This document shows positions 15,829 to 24,746 of a DNA stretch of 64,000 nucleotides, one piece after another. Below the pieces are notes generated by a model, which was given only the letters and a program-made list of their open reading frames with translations, was not told where the DNA came from and did no database searches. A program made the translations under genes and the position numbers. How positions within the stretch are numbered: the first letter of the stretch is position 1; every line of letters begins with the position of its first letter. Origin of the DNA: CALJDF01 sp038121105. Lineage in GTDB: Bacteria > Pseudomonadota > Alphaproteobacteria > SHVP01. The DNA is taken from assembly GCA_038121105.1 (NCBI GenBank), contig JAYONB010000012.1, positions 14,513 to 78,512 of the forward strand. Direction: 5' to 3'.

Positions 15829-16440
15829 ATGCGCGTTCCCGTTTACGTTTGGTCCGACTACGTATGCCCTTATTGCTTTTTGGCCGAAGAACCGCTCGCC
15901 AAGGCGATCCAGGAAAGTGGGGTCGAGGCCGACGTTCGCTGGATGCCCTTCGAACTGCGGCCCGAGCCGACACCAACCCTCCGCCCCGAGGACGACTACT
16001 TGCAGACCGGATGGGCCAATTCGGTCTATCCGTTGGCGGCGCAAATGGGGATCGAGATCAAACTCCCGGACGTCTCGCCGCAACCCTATTCTCGCCTCGC
16101 TTTCGAAGGACACCTCTTCGCCGAAGCGCATGGGCTCAGCCGTGAATACACCCGCCGCATGTTCACCGCGTTCTTTCGCGAGAGCCAGGACATCGGCGAC
16201 ATCGAGGTTTTGGCGTCGCTTGCGGAAGAGATCGGGCTGGATGCCGCGGCATACAGCACCGCGTTGCGAGAAGGGACATATGCCGACACACATCGGACCC
16301 TGTTGCGACAAGCCTACGAAGAAGTGCAGGTCACGGCAGTTCCCACATTCCTGGTAGGCAATCGCCTCTTGCGCGGGCTGGCAAGACACGACGCGTTGGT
16401 GGCACTGCTTCGAACCGTCGCGGGAGAAAGCGCCACGTGA
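15829..16440 (+). CDS. DsbA-family / FrnE-like oxidoreductase
   Basis: 203 aa thioredoxin-fold protein. The N-terminal VYVWSDYVCPYCFLAEEPLA carries a CPYC redox pair, and the C-terminal EVQVTAVPTFLVGNRLLRG has the cis-Pro loop. This is the FrnE-like cytoplasmic DsbA branch (no signal peptide), with possible disulfide isomerase or dehydrogenase-like roles. It is followed by a GTGA overlap with the PhzF gene, so the two are translated together. The end of the reading frame matches the family length. Confidence 0.87.
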   Translation: MRVPVYVWSDYVCPYCFLAEEPLAKAIQESGVEADVRWMPFELRPEPTPTLRPEDDYLQTGWANSVYPLAAQMGIEIKLPDVSPQPYSRLAFEGHLFAEAHGLSREYTRRMFTAFFRESQDIGDIEVLASLAEEIGLDAAAYSTALREGTYADTHRTLLRQAYEEVQVTAVPTFLVGNRLLRGLARHDALVALLRTVAGESAT

Positions 16441-17228
16441 CGATCGTCATCCATCAGATCGACGCCTTTACCGATACCGCGTTCGGCGGCAATCCCGCAG
16501 CGGTGTGCTTGCTGGACGGCCCTGCCGAGACCGAATGGATGCAAGACGTCGCGCGCGAAATGAACTTGTCCGAAACGGCTTTTGTCGTGCGCGGTGACAA
16601 AGACGATTGGTCGCTACGGTGGTTTACACCGGGTGCCGAAGTTGACCTGTGCGGCCATGCGACCCTGGCATCCGCCCACTTCCTGTGGAGCCTCGCGATA
16701 CTGGATCAAGATGCACCGGCGCGTTTTCAAACCCGGTCGGGCCTGCTGACATGCGTTCGGGAGGACGATTGGATCGTTATGGACTTTCCGGCGTTGCCGA
16801 CCGAACCTACCGTCGAACCGGATGGTTTGGCTGACGCCCTAGGGATGAAGCCGACAGCGGTCTGGCAGAGCACTTGGGATATCGTCGTCGAATTCTCGTC
16901 GGCCCAGGCCATTAGGGATCTCGATCCTGATTTTCCGGCTCTTCTACCGTTTGCAGAACGAGGGGTCTTGGCAACTGCGCCGGGGGACGCGCCCTATGAC
17001 TTCGTGTCGCGATTCTTCGCGCCGGTCCATCGAATCGACGAAGATCCCGTTACCGGATCGACGCACTGCATCCTCACGCCCTTTTGGGGTGACCGGCTGG
17101 GCAAGACGCAGATGCTTGCGCACCAAGCCTCGCGACGTGGCGGTGTTCTCCGGGTTGAAACGAATGGCGACCGGGTATTACTGGGCGGCAAAGCCGTCAC
17201 CGTCATGACCGGTACGCTGACATGCTGA
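16437..17228 (+). CDS. PhzF-family isomerase
   Basis: 263 aa two-domain diaminopimelate-epimerase fold. DAFTDTAFGGNPAAVCLL at the N-terminus, the family catalytic Glu (E46, in MNLSETAFV) and the second-domain RFFAPVHRIDEDPVTGSTHC block are all present. PhzF itself isomerises a phenazine precursor, but most members outside phenazine clusters are uncharacterised. The GTG start at 16437 overlaps the stop of the DsbA-like gene. No phenazine genes are nearby. Confidence 0.9.
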   Translation: MTIVIHQIDAFTDTAFGGNPAAVCLLDGPAETEWMQDVAREMNLSETAFVVRGDKDDWSLRWFTPGAEVDLCGHATLASAHFLWSLAILDQDAPARFQTRSGLLTCVREDDWIVMDFPALPTEPTVEPDGLADALGMKPTAVWQSTWDIVVEFSSAQAIRDLDPDFPALLPFAERGVLATAPGDAPYDFVSRFFAPVHRIDEDPVTGSTHCILTPFWGDRLGKTQMLAHQASRRGGVLRVETNGDRVLLGGKAVTVMTGTLTC

Positions 17229-17248
17229 ACCGACCGTAGAGTAACGCC

Positions 17249-18841
17249 ATGGCACGATACCTGACCCTGATCGTTGCGGCCTTCCTAACGCTGGCATCGA
17301 TTTTGTTTGCGGCCTTCAGCTTTCCCCTGAGTTGGATACCCGCGGCGGCCTTCGGCGCGCTGCTGGCACTCGGGATCTGGGATTTGTCGCAACGTCGACA
17401 TAGTTTGCTACGCAATTACCCGATCCTGGGTCACTTGCGTTGGTTGTTCGAAGGTATTCGACCGGAAATCCGGCAATATCTCGTCGAAAGCGACCTCGAC
17501 GCAGTACCCTTCAGCCGCGAGAAACGATCTCTCGTCTATCAGCGGGCCAAGGACGAGGTCGACTCCGTCCCCTTTGGTACCGAGCTCGATGTTTATGACG
17601 CCGGGTTCTCCTGGATCACCCATTCGTTGCGTCCGAAGACAGCGCCCCACCATGACTTTCGCGTTTCGATCGGGGGGCCTGATTGCGCGAGCCCTTATAG
17701 CGCATCGATCTACAATATTTCGGCGATGAGCTTCGGGTCGCTCGGGGCGAACGCCATTCGCGCGCTCAATAAGGGCGCCAAGCTGGGCAACTTCGCCCAC
17801 GATACCGGCGAGGGGTCTATCAGCCGACATCACCGCGAGGGTGGCGGTGATCTCATTTGGCAGATCGCCTCGGGCTATTTTGGGTGTCGAACCGCCGAGG
17901 GGAGCTTCGATCCCAAGCGGTACGAAGATCAGGCCGCCGCCGACCAGGTCAAGATGATCGAAATCAAGCTGTCGCAGGGCGCCAAACCCGGGCACGGCGG
18001 GGTTCTACCCGGCGTCAAAGTTACCCGCGAAATCTCCGAAGCCCGCGGCATCCCGATCGGGGTGACGTGCATTTCGCCGGCGGGCCACAACGCCTTTTCG
18101 ACGCCCCTTGAATTCGTCGCGTTCATTCAACAGCTGCGTGAGTTGTCGCGCGGCAAGCCGGTTGGGTTCAAATTGTGCGTTGGGCATCCCTGGGAATTCC
18201 TCGCCATCGTGAAGGCAATGGTCGAGACAGGCATAACGCCTGACTACATCGTGGTGGATGGCAAAGAGGGTGGCACGGGGGCGGCACCCTTGGAGTTCCT
18301 CAATCGCGTCGGCACGCCATTGGTGGAAGGGTTGAACTTCGTGCACAACGCCCTGATCGGTGCGGGTTTGCGCGACCGCGTCCGGATCGGGGCGGCGGGA
18401 AAAGTGATTACCGCATTCGATATCGTGTGGGCGATGGGTCTGGGCGCCGACTGGTGTAACTCGGCGCGGGGGTTCATGTTTGCGTTGGGGTGCATTCAGG
18501 CCCAGGCATGCCACACCAACCGATGCCCGGTCGGGATCGCGACGCAAGATCCTGTTCGTCAACGCGCGTTGGTGGTCGAGGACAAAGCCAAACGCGTCGC
18601 CGCGTTTCACCGCAATACCTTGAAAGCCTTGGCCGACGTTGTATCAGCGGCCGGGCTAGATAGCCCGGCCGCGGTCAAATCCGACATGCTCCAGGTCCGT
18701 CAAAAGACCGGTGATGTCATCCCGGCCAACGAGGCCTATCCCTTATTGGCTGAAGGAGAGCTCCTAGCGGGTACCGACAACCCAATGTTTCGAAAATACT
18801 GGGCGCTGGCGCGCAGCGAGACGTTCACACCGACAATTTAG
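17249..18841 (+). CDS. FMN-binding glutamate synthase-like protein (GltB central/FMN domain)
   Basis: 530 aa. Residues 1-45 hold two hydrophobic segments that anchor the protein in the membrane; the remainder is the FMN/[3Fe-4S] alpha domain of glutamate synthase. Seen are IYNISAMSFGSLGANAIRAL, DTGEGSIS, KPGHGGVLPG, DGKEGGTGAAPLEF and the cluster region QACHTNRCPVGIATQDP. It lacks the glutamine amidotransferase domain of GltB. Such stand-alone FMN domains act as glutamate-synthase-like or N-methyltransferase-type enzymes; the true reaction is unknown. It follows PhzF by 20 nt and converges on the AKR gene with a 4 bp overlap. Confidence 0.88.
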   Translation: MARYLTLIVAAFLTLASILFAAFSFPLSWIPAAAFGALLALGIWDLSQRRHSLLRNYPILGHLRWLFEGIRPEIRQYLVESDLDAVPFSREKRSLVYQRAKDEVDSVPFGTELDVYDAGFSWITHSLRPKTAPHHDFRVSIGGPDCASPYSASIYNISAMSFGSLGANAIRALNKGAKLGNFAHDTGEGSISRHHREGGGDLIWQIASGYFGCRTAEGSFDPKRYEDQAAADQVKMIEIKLSQGAKPGHGGVLPGVKVTREISEARGIPIGVTCISPAGHNAFSTPLEFVAFIQQLRELSRGKPVGFKLCVGHPWEFLAIVKAMVETGITPDYIVVDGKEGGTGAAPLEFLNRVGTPLVEGLNFVHNALIGAGLRDRVRIGAAGKVITAFDIVWAMGLGADWCNSARGFMFALGCIQAQACHTNRCPVGIATQDPVRQRALVVEDKAKRVAAFHRNTLKALADVVSAAGLDSPAAVKSDMLQVRQKTGDVIPANEAYPLLAEGELLAGTDNPMFRKYWALARSETFTPTI

Positions 18842-19854
18842 TCGACCAGTGGCTCCCGGCCCGTCACCGGGTACTTCGGATCGACAAATCCATGGGTCGA
18901 CATGGACCCCGGTGCGACGAGTGAATCGACGAAGGCCTCATCGTCTTCGTGCCAATCGAGGTCGGCGATCCCAAGATAGTCCTGCCACTGGGCGAGCGTT
19001 CGCGGCCCGGCAATCACCGACGTCAGAATGGCGTTGTTGAGGCACCAGAGGACCGCAAATTGCACCGGCGTCATGCCTCTCTCTTTCGCCCGCGCCACCA
19101 TTTTTTCGGCTATTGCGAGCGACTCGGGCCGCCATTCCGACTCCATCATGCGAGGATCGTTGCGACCGGCGCGGGTTGACGGATCGGGCGCGCCATCGGT
19201 GCCGTATTTGCCGGTCAAGATGCCGCGAGCCAGGGGCGAATAATTGGCGACGCCAAGACCGAAATGCGCGCAAGCCGGCATGATCTCTACTTCTGCGGAT
19301 CGGCTCACGGCGTTGTAGTTAGGCTGGCAGACGATCGGCGGCTGGATACCCGCTTCGACGCAAAGGTGGACGATCTCGGCGATTCGCCACGACGGAAAAT
19401 TCGAGACGCCGAGGTAATGCACCTTGCCCTCGGCAATGACGTGCGCCAACGCACTGACGGTCTCGTCCAGCGGCGTATCGTAGTCGTCGACATGGAGATA
19501 AATGATGTCGACGTAATCCATCGCAAGGCGCGCCAAGCTGTCGTTGACCGCTTGAATGACGGCCTTGCGGCCACTGCCGCGCTGGTTAGGGCCGCGCCCG
19601 AACGGATTCGACAGTTTCGTTGCGACGACCCATTTGTCGCGATCCTCGGCAACCAGTTGGCCGGTCACCCGCTCGGACTCGCCCTTGTTGTAAACATTGG
19701 CGGTGTCGAGGAAGTTGACCCCGGCGTCCCGCGCGGCGTTCACGATTCGCCCCGCTTCGGCCGCATCGGTCTGCGCACCGAACATCATGGTGCCCAGACA
19801 AAGAGGTGAAACCATCAATCCACTGGCGCCGAGGCGCCGATACGACATGTCCAT
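18838..19854 (-). CDS. Aldo/keto reductase
   Basis: 338 aa (beta/alpha)8 NADPH-dependent reductase. MSYRRLGASGLMVSPLCLG at the N-terminus, LDTANVYNKGESE with the catalytic Asp/Tyr, VVATKL with Lys, and DIIYLHVDD with His give the AKR tetrad; the C-terminal SVIAGPRTLAQWQDYLG binds the cofactor phosphate. It resembles the YajO/AKR-Tas group. GAGGAGG precedes the ATG at 19854. Substrate unknown. Confidence 0.9.
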   Translation of the reverse strand: MDMSYRRLGASGLMVSPLCLGTMMFGAQTDAAEAGRIVNAARDAGVNFLDTANVYNKGESERVTGQLVAEDRDKWVVATKLSNPFGRGPNQRGSGRKAVIQAVNDSLARLAMDYVDIIYLHVDDYDTPLDETVSALAHVIAEGKVHYLGVSNFPSWRIAEIVHLCVEAGIQPPIVCQPNYNAVSRSAEVEIMPACAHFGLGVANYSPLARGILTGKYGTDGAPDPSTRAGRNDPRMMESEWRPESLAIAEKMVARAKERGMTPVQFAVLWCLNNAILTSVIAGPRTLAQWQDYLGIADLDWHEDDEAFVDSLVAPGSMSTHGFVDPKYPVTGREPLVD

Positions 19855-19912
19855 GCGCTGCCTCCTCTAATTGCCCTTTCCTCGCATGCGGGCAGGCCAG
19901 GGGCAAGCGGCG

Positions 19913-20389
19913 CTATTGCAGCGGCGGGTTGATCAGTTGATCGATGCGGACGCCCCAAGCGCCACGCCCGTTGGACCGTGCGATGGTTTGCATTGTTTGG
20001 TAAAGCGGAGACGCCGTGGGCGTTGCGGTGGCCCACCCCTCGGCGATCAGGAACGCACCAAGATCCTCGCCCGCTTGGGGATAGAGCGCCCCATGGCGAC
20101 AAACCGCCGCTGCGCGATCAGGCAAAACCACCCGAAGGCGGCACGAGACGAAGTGCACGATCTTGGTTCGCAGGGCGATGGCCGCCGGAGCACCGCAAAA
20201 GGCCGGCCGAATGCTGGAATCGCAGGTGCGGCCGGCGGGAATGATCTCGATATCGGCCAGGACCAGGCGGCGGCCATTCACGATCAGCGCGGCATCGGGC
20301 CCTACAACCGCGGGGCCGACGATCTGCGCTTGCGCCGACCCGCTCCACAGCGCGCCCAGGGCGAGGAGAGCAACAACAAGGTACTTCAC
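19913..20389 (-). CDS. Secreted SNase-like (thermonuclease fold) protein, probably inactive
   Basis: 158 aa with a signal peptide (KYLVVALLALGALWSGSAQAQ). The mature part follows the staphylococcal-nuclease barrel: GRRLVLADIEIIPAG, ALRTKIVHFVSCRL, LGAFLIAEGWATATP, and IARSNGRGAWG near the end. The catalytic Arg-Asp-Glu pattern of active SNases is not evident, as in many alphaproteobacterial relatives. It starts with GTG at 20389. It probably acts in the periplasm; role unknown. Confidence 0.6.
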   Translation of the reverse strand: MKYLVVALLALGALWSGSAQAQIVGPAVVGPDAALIVNGRRLVLADIEIIPAGRTCDSSIRPAFCGAPAAIALRTKIVHFVSCRLRVVLPDRAAAVCRHGALYPQAGEDLGAFLIAEGWATATPTASPLYQTMQTIARSNGRGAWGVRIDQLINPPLQ

Positions 20390-20588
20390 AGACAGCCATG
20401 TAGGGACCGTTGGTCCAATAAACAGGGCACCGAGACATCTTTAACGCGTTCCCGGGGATTGCCGGTTATCGGCTGCCGTGCGGCATCCCGGTCCGGCGGC
20501 ACTGAAGTAGGTTGCCGAGGAGGTTCCATCATTGGACACTTGATTGCCGGTCGGTCGCCGGGACCAACCGGACGTGGAGACACTGCAC

Positions 20589-21827
20589 ATGTTGGTGAAC
20601 AAACCTCGCGCCTACGACGTTATGGACCGCCATGGCCTGGACGGCCTGGTCGCGGCAACCCGACAGAATATCTACTACCTGTCCGACTTTTGGTCGCACA
20701 CATTGATGGTGGAGCGCACGTTCACGACCTTCGCGGTTCTGCCGCGCCGCGAGGACGCGCCGGCCGCGCTGGTGATGGGGATGACCGAGAACGGCCGTCT
20801 CGCCGAAGAAGGCACTTGGATCGAGAACGTTGTCGGGGTGACCGGACGCGCCTCGCCGACCGCGGCCAATGTTTCGTCGGGCGAGGAAAGGCTTGACCCT
20901 CTGAGCGTCTTTCTGATTGGCGACGAAGCTCATCTGAGCAACCGGGAACGGAACTGGGTCACCGCGGCACGCTCGCGGGTCGACTATTTGGAACGGACGC
21001 CAGCACTCGGCCTCAAGCGTGCCCTGAGCGATGCCGCGCTCGAGAAATCACGGCTTGGTTTCGACGACCCGCGTCTGATCGGCTGGATCAACGCGATGGG
21101 GTTAGACAACGTAACTGGGATCGACGCAACCAACGTGTTTCGCGAGATCCGAATGGTCAAAAGTGCCGATGAAATCGCCCTGCTGCGGCAAGCCGCGCAA
21201 AAAAACGAACATGCGGTCGAAAAAGCCATTGCCGCGGTAGGCGAAGGCGCGACCGCAGAAGATTTGGAACGCGTCTACAAGGTCGACATGGCCTAGCAAG
21301 ACGGCGAAGGGATTTACATCCTATTCGGCATGGTACCGGGCATGCGTCAGAGCGAGGTCGTCAGGGGCGAGCCCTTTCTGGTCGATGCCTTGGGGACTTA
21401 CAAGCGCTATCACGGCGATCTCGGACGGACGATCTTTATCGGCGAACCAGACGCCGAAACGGTGAAGCGCAACCGGGCCATGCAGATCGGGTGGCAAACG
21501 GCCTGCGATATGATGAAGCCCGGATTGAAGGGGTCGGACATCGTTAAGGCCGTGATGGAGGTGATGCGCAAGGAAGGCTTCCCGTCTTTCAACCACAGCG
21601 TGGCGCACACGGTTGGTCTTGAGCATACCGATCATCCCATCCCGATCGGGCCGGACGGGTTGGGCGCGGTACCGGACTTCACGATCGAAAAGGACATGGT
21701 GTTGAATTTCGACATGCCCTATCAGGAATACGGCTGGGGCTCGATGCACATCGAGGACACGCTTCGGGTGACCGAGGACGGCTTCGAACCGTTGACCAGT
21801 TTGAACACCGAAATGCGGATTTTATAA
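20589..21827 (+). pseudogene. M24 (Xaa-Pro aminopeptidase-type) metallopeptidase split by an in-frame TAG
   Basis: Reading from the ATG at 20589 (GTGGAG upstream) the frame encodes an N-terminal creatinase-like domain up to 21293, then TAG at 21294-21296, then continues in the same frame to 21827. The downstream part holds the metal ligands of the pita-bread fold: Asp in VDALGTYKRYHGDLGRT (two), His in AHTVGLEHTD, and Glu in MHIEDTLRVTEDG. Joined, the product is about 412 aa, the usual length for M24B. The site could be a sequencing error, a recent mutation, or rarely read through. It is directly followed by the 21832 gene. Confidence 0.85.
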
Positions 21828-21831
21828 GGCC

Positions 21832-22509
21832 ATGAAACACACTACGACGCGCGGCAAGATTCTCTATTTGCGCAACGGCGAAGAAACCGGGCGCGAGTGG
21901 TTCACGGTGACCAAACACCAGGACGGCAGCCGCGGCTTTCGCGCCATGTGCGAGATGGACGATCACGACTTGCTGCGTGACGTGACCTACAACGTCGGCC
22001 CCAAGTGGGAACCTCAAGATGCCTTCGTTCGATTGACTCTAGCCGATCGGTTCGTCGGCTCGTCGTGGTTCCGCTTCGACGACGCAGGCGCGGAATGCGA
22101 AGGCTATACCGTCAACGAAGGACGACTGCGCCAGCGCTTCGATGCCGGCCACCGGCCGCCGTCTTTCGGGGCGCATCCGATCATCTGCGACATGTGGCAC
22201 CTCTCGCAGTTCGACAAGACCGGGCCGAAGCGGCAGACCATGACGAATATCATGATGTCATCGCCACAACCCGACGGCGGGTCGGGACCGATGTTGGCGT
22301 GTCACGACCTGACGATCGAGTATTACGGCGTCGAATCGGTGACCGTGCCTGCGGGCACGTTCGAGGCCGACCACTTCGCGTTCATTCTGGGCGATCCCCA
22401 CCCCGCCAACGAAGAGCTCTGGTGCGTCGGACCGGACATCCTGCCGATCAAGATCGCCTATCCGATCTACCAATCGACCTACGAGCTGGCCGAATGGTCT
22501 GAGGACTGA
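21832..22509 (+). CDS. Uncharacterised protein of a DUF3108-like lipid/sugar-binding type
   Basis: 225 aa, no signal peptide. Visible blocks are RNGEETGREWFTVTKHQDGSR, DHDLLRDVTYNV, and near the end ESVTVPAGTFEADHF followed by ELWCVGPDILPIKI. A second member of the same family lies at 39655-40344 with the same order (KGDLLRDVNHL, ETVTVPAGTFDCERF, IWCHGPERFLVKE). The pattern TVPAGTF plus a following hydrophobic strand recalls DUF3108 proteins. It starts 5 nt after the M24 gene and is likely co-transcribed with it. Function unknown. Confidence 0.7.
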   Translation: MKHTTTRGKILYLRNGEETGREWFTVTKHQDGSRGFRAMCEMDDHDLLRDVTYNVGPKWEPQDAFVRLTLADRFVGSSWFRFDDAGAECEGYTVNEGRLRQRFDAGHRPPSFGAHPIICDMWHLSQFDKTGPKRQTMTNIMMSSPQPDGGSGPMLACHDLTIEYYGVESVTVPAGTFEADHFAFILGDPHPANEELWCVGPDILPIKIAYPIYQSTYELAEWSED

Positions 22510-22520
22510 CTTCTTACTCG

Positions 22521-23296
22521 TTACTCGGCGGCGCCGGCGGCTTGGAGGAGACGCGCCATCGCGTCATAGCCACGCGCACGCGCCAGCCCGAGGGGCGTCA
22601 CGCCGCGCCTGTCCGGCAAATTGAGATCAGCGCCCGCCTCGATCAAGTCGCGCACGACGGCGGTATGGGCGGCTCCGCCGTCGCCAAGCACAATCGCCTC
22701 GATCAGCGCGGTCCATCCCAGGTTGTTGACGTGGTCCAAGGGCGCCCCTGCCGCGATGAGTTCGCGAACCACCGCGACATGGCCGAGGTGTGCCGCAGCA
22801 ATGAGCGCCGTCCCGTCGTACGGGCTGGTTATCAGACCGGCATCGGCCCCGGCCTCGATCAACAGGCGCAAGGACACCGGATCGTCGATGACGCTGGCGA
22901 TGGTGACTGCATCGTAGCGCTGATTGTCGAGCGCGCCGTCATCGGCACCCAATGCGATCAGCGTTTTCGCCGCGTCGTGATGGCGTCCGTAAATGGCGAC
23001 CATCAAAGGGGTGCGCCCGCGCGCGTCCCGCTCATCGGTGTTTGCGCCGGCGGCGACAAGCGCCCGAATCCGGTCCGCGTCACCCGCGGCGGCGGCGGCC
23101 ATCAAGCCGTCATAGGCCGTGATCTCTGTCGCCGTGGGGGCAATCTGGACGGGGTGGACGAGACCGTCGACGGGACCGAAGGCGACCCCTGCGACCGTCA
23201 ACGCGGCGCCGGGAGACCGGCCGTCAGGCCAACCACGAGAGCGACGACCGCGGCCAAAGTGCCGGGGGCTAATGGATGGGCCAACCGTTGAGCCAT
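22521..23296 (-). pseudogene. Secreted ankyrin-repeat protein with a frame break after the signal peptide
   Basis: The 22521-23201 frame encodes four to five ankyrin repeats (DADRIRALVAAGANTDERDARGRTPL, and later LIEAGADLNLPDRRGVTPLGLA). Upstream in another frame an ATG at 23296 with a GAGGT site starts a typical signal peptide (MAQRLAHPLAP, then GTLAAVVALVVGLTAGLPA) that runs into TGA near 23200. The two parts overlap only at the break, so the intact gene most likely starts at 23296 and needs a one-base change around 23200-23230. The ankyrin frame alone has only a TTG start at 23201. Such proteins bind partners in the periplasm. Confidence 0.65.
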
Positions 23297-23325
23297 TTTT
23301 ACCTCGTGAAAGACAAATCTATCCG

Positions 23326-23474
23326 CCGAAACAAACCCAACACCCGCAGAAATCTACGATTTCTTTGATCCGCCGGGCAGTCGGGACGCGGCTCGTACCC
23401 ACCTAAGCCTGGCTACAGTGCGACAAGAGTGCCCCACCGAAACAAAGCCAACAGCCGCAGAAACCCTCGTATTT
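23326..23474. repeat. Imperfect direct repeat pair in the 23297-23611 intergenic region
   Basis: The block 23326-23362 (CCGAAACAAACCCAACACCC and onward, with GCAGAAA) recurs at 23437-23474 with a few differences (CCGAAACAAAGCCAACAGCC, GCAGAAA). The copies are 111 bp apart. They lie in the divergent region between the ankyrin gene and the ABC-2 permease gene. The function is unknown; local duplication or binding sites are possible. Confidence 0.6.
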
Positions 23475-23543
23475 TGCCCAATTCGGCGGCCCAGGGACGC
23501 CGCACGTCGGCGGCCCCTAGCGAAATGGGTTTGCCACGGCGCG

Positions 23544-23572
23544 TTGACAATCGGCAAGGGTCAAATTACGTT
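23544..23572 (+). promoter_or_regulatory. Sigma-70-type promoter of the ABC-2 permease/TetR genes
   Basis: A TTGACA -35 box (23544-23549) and a TACGTT -10 box (23567-23572) are separated by 17 bp, ahead of the start codon at 23612. The near-palindrome at 23574-23589 sits immediately downstream. Confidence 0.6.
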
Positions 23573-23573
23573 T

Positions 23574-23589
23574 GTAAGTGATTACTCAC
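23574..23589. promoter_or_regulatory. Putative TetR-type operator
   Basis: GTAAGTGATTACTCAC is a 16 bp near-palindrome (six of eight base pairs match) placed at the expected transcription start of the permease-TetR transcript. Sites of this shape (AGTNATTACT-like) are common for TetR/AcrR regulators. The regulator is encoded two genes downstream. Confidence 0.55.
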
Positions 23590-23611
23590 ATTACATGCCC
23601 GGGAGAGCTCG

Positions 23612-24739
23612 ATGTCCGACACGCTCCGCCGCATTCGCGAAAACCCTACCTTTCGGCCGGCGATCGTTGCGCCGATCGCGATCATGATCATCTTTTCGAT
23701 CTTCAATATGACGGCCCCCCTGGACGCCGGTCGGGTAGCGCGATCCGTCACGCTGGGCGTGGTCAATCTCGATGCCGGGGTGCCCGGCGCGCCTATTAGG
23801 GCCTCAGACGGGATCATCAATGGACTGCGCTCAAGTTTGCCGTTTGCCGTGGTCGAACTCGACGACGAAGCAGCCGCCACTTTAGCCATCGACCGCGGCG
23901 ATATTGCGGCGGCGATCATCGTGCCGGACGATTTTTCCAAGGCTGCCATCGGCGGCGGCGACATTACCGTCAAAGTGCTGAATACCGAGCACCTGAGTAT
24001 CTCCGAAACCCAAATCGGCGCCGGTCTTGGTGGCCAGGTTCAGGCCGCGTTCTCGGCCGCGGTGAGCGGCGCGCGGTTGGCCTTTGCCCAGGGCGGCTTT
24101 CCGACCGGCAAATTGCCCGTCGCGGTCGAGGTCGAAACCCTGCACACCGCGCGTAATGCCAACGCGCTCTTTGCACCCTTCGTGATGGCGTTCGCCACGT
24201 GGATCGCGAGTTTCATTTCAGGTTTGATGCTGTTCGTCGCAACCCGCGGCGAACGGGAACCCGGCGCGGTGGTGCCGGTAGCCATGCTGCGCACCGTCTT
24301 GCCGATCGCCGTCGCCGGCATCGCGAGTTTGTGCCTTGCCGTCATCGTGACCGGCACGACGGCGCTATGGAGCGACTTCTTCGGGCTTTGGTTGATGGCC
24401 TGGCTGGCCACCGCCGCGATCATGTTGGTAATCGGCGGGTTGTTTAGCGTGGTCGAGTTCCCGGCCATTTTGATCGCCCTGCCAGTGGTGTTCTACCAAA
24501 CCGCCGTAGCTGGCGCGCAAGCGCCGCCGGAGGCCGCCATGACCTGGATCGGCTGGCTGGGCGATGTCTTGCCGCTGCACGAATTGGTCGTCGGCTATCG
24601 GACGATCTTGATCGGCGGTCCGGACGGCGCGGTGCCGATCGGCACCGGATTTGTCACGCTGTTGGTCGGCGTGGCCTTGATCTGGGTCGGCACGTGGGTT
24701 CATGTGCGTATGCGGCCCAACGGTCAAACAGCAACCTAG
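23612..24739 (+). CDS. ABC-2/YhgE-Pip-like membrane permease
   Basis: 375 aa. One N-terminal membrane helix (FRPAIVAPIAIMIIFSIFN), a large external domain, then five or six C-terminal helices (residues about 190-370), the layout of ABC-2 type exporter permeases and YhgE/Pip proteins. The extracellular part contains the LDAGVPGAPIRASDG and AIIVPDDFSKA blocks seen in that family. No ATPase gene is next to it, so it would act with a partner elsewhere. GGGAGAG precedes the ATG. The following TetR gene is 7 nt away. Confidence 0.8.
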   Translation: MSDTLRRIRENPTFRPAIVAPIAIMIIFSIFNMTAPLDAGRVARSVTLGVVNLDAGVPGAPIRASDGIINGLRSSLPFAVVELDDEAAATLAIDRGDIAAAIIVPDDFSKAAIGGGDITVKVLNTEHLSISETQIGAGLGGQVQAAFSAAVSGARLAFAQGGFPTGKLPVAVEVETLHTARNANALFAPFVMAFATWIASFISGLMLFVATRGEREPGAVVPVAMLRTVLPIAVAGIASLCLAVIVTGTTALWSDFFGLWLMAWLATAAIMLVIGGLFSVVEFPAILIALPVVFYQTAVAGAQAPPEAAMTWIGWLGDVLPLHELVVGYRTILIGGPDGAVPIGTGFVTLLVGVALIWVGTWVHVRMRPNGQTAT

Positions 24740-24746
24740 GCACCTT

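Noticed and set aside
21294..21296. Programmed amber read-through or pyrrolysine
   Set aside because: No supporting element or pyl gene is seen; a point mutation or error is simpler.
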